Below, one piece after another: positions 6,238-8,952 of a DNA stretch of 8,952 bases. Positions within the stretch are counted from its first letter, which is position 1; each line of letters begins with the position of its first letter. Made by a program: the position numbers and the translations under genes. This DNA is from Nitrospirota bacterium (lineage in GTDB: Bacteria; Nitrospirota; Nitrospiria; Nitrospirales; UBA8639). The stretch covers positions 1 to 8,952 of the forward strand of contig JAOUGQ010000114.1 of NCBI GenBank assembly GCA_029865515.1. Reading direction: 5' to 3'. A model generated the notes under the pieces. It saw only the letters and a list, made by a program, of their open reading frames with translations, did not search any database and was not told the origin of the DNA.

Positions 6238-6978
6238 TTAATGGGAAGGAACATAAAAGTTCAGGGGATTCAACGCCTGGTAGCTGACGTTTGTGTTCCT
6301 TCCCGCATCGGGATCGACAAAGCCATCCGATATCCCTGACTCCGGCAACGCGAACCCAGGTGATGTTGTGGGATCAGTATTGAATCGATGGACCCGTTGG
6401 GCAAAGGTCCGCCTGGCGGCTTCAATCCGGTCGATTTCATCGTCCGAGCCATAGGTGACAAACGGCGGATACGGACGGCACGTATCGACAGCCGCGTTTA
6501 AGGCCGGCCGGAGACGGAGAAAGGTGTTGAGAGCGGCTTCTCCTATTTGTTGCTGAGATTGAGGGAGGGTGTCGATAAATTTCCGCCGTGCCAGCCCCTT
6601 AGGGTGCTCTGGGGTAAAAATCACGGCGTGGTCCCTGTCAAAGGCAATGGCTCCTCTGGTGACGACTCCGTCGGTTAAATCGTGCAAACTGAGGAAGTGG
6701 ACATAATTTTTTGTTCTGGCTTGTGACAATTCTGATGGTTTGTATTGTCCGGGAACCTGGCGAACGGTGAGATCACGATATTTGGCTACCTGGATTCTGA
6801 TGGCCTTGTCCTGTCCGGCTGATTGACAAAGGGCAGGGCTGAAGGGGCGTGGATCAAGGCGTATATGGAGTATGTCCTGCTCATGAGCGGATCCTTGGCC
6901 TTGAGAGACCAAGAATATGACGGCCGATAGTAGCAAGCGAAGGGCCGGCCGGAAAATTAAGAAGAAAATATATGACAT
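6238..6978 (-). CDS. Unrecognised exported protein (246 aa)
   Basis: I do not recognise this protein. The ATG at 6978 follows TTGGAGG with 9 nt spacing. Residues 1-31 look like a signal peptide (hydrophobic MSYIFFLIF, then RPALRLLLSAVIFLV, cleavage near GSA|HEQ). The mature part has two cysteines (51 and 167), which could form a disulfide. Its first half looks mainly beta (ILHIRLDPRPF, IRIQVAKYRDLTV, YVHFLSLHDL, GAIAFDRDHAVIF). A helical middle follows (about 140-165, 180-198), then a Pro/Gly/Asn-rich tail ending NPLNFYVPSH. There is no membrane helix after the signal, so it is probably periplasmic or outer-membrane associated. It lies 263 nt downstream of the small His/Cys protein on the same strand. 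Good coding quality and the ribosome site make the gene call firm; function is unknown. Confidence 0.8.
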   Translation of the reverse strand: MSYIFFLIFRPALRLLLSAVIFLVSQGQGSAHEQDILHIRLDPRPFSPALCQSAGQDKAIRIQVAKYRDLTVRQVPGQYKPSELSQARTKNYVHFLSLHDLTDGVVTRGAIAFDRDHAVIFTPEHPKGLARRKFIDTLPQSQQQIGEAALNTFLRLRPALNAAVDTCRPYPPFVTYGSDDEIDRIEAARRTFAQRVHRFNTDPTTSPGFALPESGISDGFVDPDAGRNTNVSYQALNPLNFYVPSH

Positions 6979-7143
6979 ACAACATGGCCTCCAAGGTTTA
7001 TTCGTGAATGAGTGAAGCTCTCCCCGACAAGCTGGGGGACATCTTTCAAATGGGTTGTCTGATCACATTTGTGGATTCCTCCCCTCAGCAAACTAAGGGA
7101 GTATCCTGCGCTGTTTTTATGAACTGAAGGCTAGAGGGCTGGG

Positions 7144-7186
7144 CCGTGATTGTTCGGCTTACTAGGCTTGGGAAAATCAATCACGG
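7144..7186. repeat. Hairpin between the small His/Cys gene and the 6238-6978 gene
   Basis: CCGTGATTG (7144-7152) and CAATCACGG (7178-7186) are perfect 9-nt arms with a 25-nt loop, 55 nt beyond the stop at 7242. No T-run follows on either strand. Its size and loop length resemble the two hairpins at 4447-4490 and 5095-5147, but the arms differ. Confidence 0.5.
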
Positions 7187-7241
7187 AGACCAGGGCCTTC
7201 TCCTCTATCAGTGAGAAGATCCGGTGTATCACATGATCAGC

Positions 7242-7553
7242 TTAGGAAGCTGAGAAACGGGGCGGAGCGCGAGAAACACTGTGGGGCTTGCGAAATAGAT
7301 GAGGTACTTTGGGTTCGAACAGAACCAGCGAACCCAATAGAGAGCATGAACGAGGAATGTACGGTGACAGAGTCTGAAGGCCGTGTCCTGCCTGGCACGT
7401 CCAACTGCACCAGGTTTTTCCATGCGTCTGCTGATCGTGATGACCAAGGTGTGAGTGAATTGGAGCCGTATAGGCAAGCCCTGCGGTGACGAACAGGAAA
7501 CATACGCTGAGCAAGAGGGCTACTAGAGATTTCGTAAAAGTGGGAATTCTCAT
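7242..7553 (-). CDS. Small exported His/Cys-rich protein with RAPP motif (103 aa)
   Basis: The protein has a typical signal peptide (MRIPTFTKSLVALLLSVCFL, then FVTAGLAYTA|PIHSH). A His-rich stretch follows (HSHLGHHDQQTH, residues 33-44), then CSWTC at 49-53 with His57 nearby, GSLVLFEPKV at 74-83, and RAPPRF at 95-100. The order and motifs match the small protein at 476-814, which supports both as members of one family. The His-rich segment plus the CxxxC pair suggest metal binding, for example copper or zinc, in the periplasm (inference). The ATG at 7553 has no clear ribosome site. The next gene on the strand is the unrecognised exported protein at 6238-6978, 263 nt away with a hairpin between. 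Confidence 0.65.
   Translation of the reverse strand: MRIPTFTKSLVALLLSVCFLFVTAGLAYTAPIHSHLGHHDQQTHGKTWCSWTCQAGHGLQTLSPYIPRSCSLLGSLVLFEPKVPHLFRKPHSVSRAPPRFSAS
7309..7337. repeat. 9-bp inverted repeat inside the small His/Cys gene
   Basis: TTGGGTTCG (7309-7317) and CGAACCCAA (7329-7337) are perfect arms around an 11-nt loop. The repeat lies over the codons for the G-S-L-V-L-F-E-P segment. The paralogue at 476-814 has its 16-nt palindrome at the equivalent codons. Confidence 0.6.
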
Positions 7554-8334
7554 TTTGGTTGGCTGTTGGAAGAATGCACTGCTGTAAATGTCCTTGTGGT
7601 TAGGCTACCTCTTTTGTGGAAAGGTTTCTACACATGAATGCTTATCGATGCTACATTTTATGCCTTCCTTACCGGTATTCAGTGAGGGAAAGATCCCAGT
7701 GGTCTTTTCGATTTTGTTAGATCAGGGCATCGATAGAATCCCGGAATATCCGAAAGAGTAGCGTGTTCATGGGTGTCCTTTTGCAGTCTGCCTGCTGGTT
7801 CTTATTATTGAAATGAGATGGTCTTGTCCTCTTTAACGACATCATGGTTTGGAATGACCAGGTATGTTGTTTGTCTTGAACTCCTTTCTTCGAGTGAGAA
7901 CAACGTTCCACATTCATTCAGAATGGAGGTCAAAAACATGATTCGACTCTCCGGGAAGCGATGTTCTTGAAGTATGAGTTCGGGGAAGGGCGGGTTCAGA
8001 ATTTTAAGTGACAGGTTACAGCCCAGGTTCTGCCATAAAGACCAATCCCGGTTTGCCATCTATCACTTTGACGTTAGTTGAATCACATTCGCAAAGAACC
8101 TTCTCCGCTTTCTTTTAAAGAATGTGAAGGGTCTGCCATGAAAGGACAGATAAGCTGTTGTGACATCATGTAAAACTACGAATAAAATCAACCTCTAGGT
8201 TTCCATTTAGGTTTTTTGGAATGCTTCCGAAACTGACCAGGTGAAAATTTCTAGATCAGAATGGCCGTTGAACAGATTTGAATATCTCAACTTAAGGACA
8301 ACCAAAAGGAAAGTAACTTTATTGATTCTGCAAT
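7554..8334. other. Gene-poor interval before the riboswitch
   Basis: This 781-nt stretch separates the leftward genes from the rightward riboswitch gene. Two overlapping minus-strand frames (7805-8059, 84 codons, and 7717-7917, 66 codons) have no signal, domain or ribosome site. A 17-codon minus frame at 7770-7717 has AAGGA 5 nt before its ATG. Small dyads lie at 8110-8122 (TTCTTT/AAAGAA) and 8190-8201 (AACCT/AGGTT). The promoter of the riboswitch transcript must lie near its right end, but I see no convincing -35/-10 pair. Confidence 0.5.
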
Positions 8335-8457
8335 AAGGCCCCTTCTCGATAAGGGCAAACCCATCGTGAGGTGGGGACGCAAAGCCACGGGTCAGAAACT
8401 TCTGATCGCCGGGTTACCGAAAGAAGGGAAAAGCGTAGGGATGGGGCCTTGTTTTTT
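8335..8457 (+). terminator. Possible expression platform: long-range stem ending in a T-run
   Basis: AAGGCCCC (8335-8342) is complementary to GGGGCCTT (8443-8450), which is followed by G and six T (8452-8457). The 5' strand overlaps P1 of the aptamer by three bases (8340-8342). The two pairings compete in part, so this could be the termination switch. The enclosed loop is the whole aptamer, which is long for a terminator, so confidence is limited. Confidence 0.4.
8340..8428 (+). promoter_or_regulatory. Cyclic-di-GMP-I (GEMM-I) riboswitch aptamer
   Basis: The aptamer matches the class I c-di-GMP riboswitch layout. The closing stem P1 pairs CCCTTCT (8340-8346) with AGAAGGG (8422-8428). The conserved GGGCAAACC segment follows at 8353-8361. 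Hairpin CCCATC-GTGA-GGTGGG (8360-8375) carries a GNRA tetraloop. The conserved GGGACGCAAAGCC block is at 8374-8386, and a second hairpin (TCAGA 8392-8396 with TCTGA 8401-8405) comes next. The signature GGGTTACCGA is at 8411-8420. The family binds cyclic di-GMP and usually controls motility, biofilm or surface-protein genes. It sits 44 nt before the start of an exported fibronectin-III protein, a typical target. Confidence 0.93.
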
Positions 8458-8472
8458 GATAGGAGGGATCCC

Positions 8473-8952
8473 ATGCCACGCGTATACTCTAGCCTTTTCA
8501 TTCATAGAATCCTGGCCGGCCTCGGTGTGTGGTGCTGCCTCCTGTTCTTCCCCAATGTTGTTCAATCGACGACCAGCGATTCGGCAACCCTCCAGTGGGC
8601 CGCCAATCAAGAAGCTGATTTAGCCGGGTATCGGATCTACCATGGGACTGCTCCAGGGGTATACGGTGCTTTTCAGGCGGTCGGGAAGACGACGACCTAT
8701 CAATATACCAATTTAGAACCCAGTAAAACTCATTACTTTACTATTACCGCATTCGATATCTCGGGAAATGAGAGCCTTCCCTCCCCCGAAGTTTCCAAAG
8801 CCATCACGGCATTGGATAGCCAAACTTCCTCGAGTACCTCAACGGCATCGAATACGACGTCGGGCGGGGATAGCTGGCTGACGGATGATTTCAACGATGG
8901 GGATTTGACCGGCTGGCAGGTGGTCAATGAGGGGACGTGGGATGCCCCATCC
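8473..8952 (+). CDS. Exported fibronectin-III domain protein, N-terminal part (runs off the right end)
   Basis: ATG at 8473 follows AGGAGG (8461-8466) with 6 nt spacing. The first 32 or so residues form a signal peptide (MPRVYSSLFIHRILAGLGVW, then a hydrophobic CCLLFF, cleavage near VQS|TTS). Residues about 36-113 are a fibronectin type III domain: ATLQWAANQEADLAGYRIYHG, then TYQYTNLEPSKTHYFTITAFDISGNESLPS. A Ser/Thr-rich linker (about 115-133) follows. The last residues, DDFNDGDLTGWQVVNEGTWDAPS, look like the start of a laminin-G or concanavalin-A-like domain, as seen in many secreted bacterial proteins. The gene is controlled by the c-di-GMP riboswitch upstream, which suggests a role in attachment or extracellular matrix (inference). 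It is transcribed opposite to every other supported gene here. At least 160 codons; the C-terminus is outside the window. Confidence 0.9.
   Translation, partial: MPRVYSSLFIHRILAGLGVWCCLLFFPNVVQSTTSDSATLQWAANQEADLAGYRIYHGTAPGVYGAFQAVGKTTTYQYTNLEPSKTHYFTITAFDISGNESLPSPEVSKAITALDSQTSSSTSTASNTTSGGDSWLTDDFNDGDLTGWQVVNEGTWDAPS

Noticed and set aside
6036..6254. 72-codon minus-strand frame downstream of the 246-aa protein
   Set aside because: It overlaps the end of the real gene, has no ribosome site and reads through the inverted repeat.
7309..7337. GGGTTCGAAC segment as a tRNA T-arm
   Set aside because: No acceptor, D-arm or anticodon arm fits around it, and it lies inside a supported coding frame.
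7805..8059. 84-codon minus-strand frame (MANRDWSLWQ...)
   Set aside because: No ribosome site, no recognisable motif, and an overlapping frame of similar quality; kept only as part of the interval description.

Overview
The window looks like chromosomal DNA from a Gram-negative, fairly GC-rich bacterium. Almost every supported gene encodes a protein with an export signal or membrane segments. A member of the Nitrospirota (Nitrospira-like) is my best guess, from the combination of a cytochrome P460-type monoheme protein, a class I cyclic-di-GMP riboswitch ahead of a fibronectin-III surface protein, and a secreted Asp-box protein next to a TlpA-like thioredoxin. This is inference; no taxonomic marker gene is present.

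Layout, all on the minus strand until the last gene. Positions 1-280 hold the N-terminal part of an exported coiled-coil protein. A tight cluster follows at 476-2619, transcribed leftward: an Asp-box (BNR) beta-propeller-like secreted protein with a CVCC motif, a TlpA-like thioredoxin overlapping it by 4 nt (ATGA), and a small exported Cys-x-x-x-Cys protein 6 nt further on. Upstream is a five-helix PepSY-TM membrane protein (2883-4253). After a gene-poor stretch with two related hairpin repeats comes a cytochrome P460-family protein (5231-5779). An unrecognised exported protein (6238-6978) and a small His/Cys-rich exported protein (7242-7553) follow. The latter resembles the small protein at 476-814, so two paralogues of an apparently little-known family bracket the region. 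After another gene-poor stretch the strand switches: a well-formed cyclic-di-GMP-I (GEMM-I) riboswitch (about 8340-8428) leads into a fibronectin-III protein that runs off the right end.

A working idea (inference) is that the left half is an envelope metal and redox module. PepSY-TM proteins include ferric-siderophore reductases. TlpA-type thioredoxins keep Cys-based metal sites reduced. The CVCC protein and the two small Cys/His proteins would be natural partners or metal ligands. The P460-family protein suggests nitrogen-oxide or hydroxylamine chemistry in the same compartment. The right-hand gene is a separate unit, probably a c-di-GMP-controlled adhesion or matrix protein.

The gene-poor intervals (4254-5230, 5780-6237, 7554-8334) are not featureless. 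They hold two homologous hairpins, operator-like dyads, a candidate promoter, and three short related motifs that may be remnants of a dispersed element.
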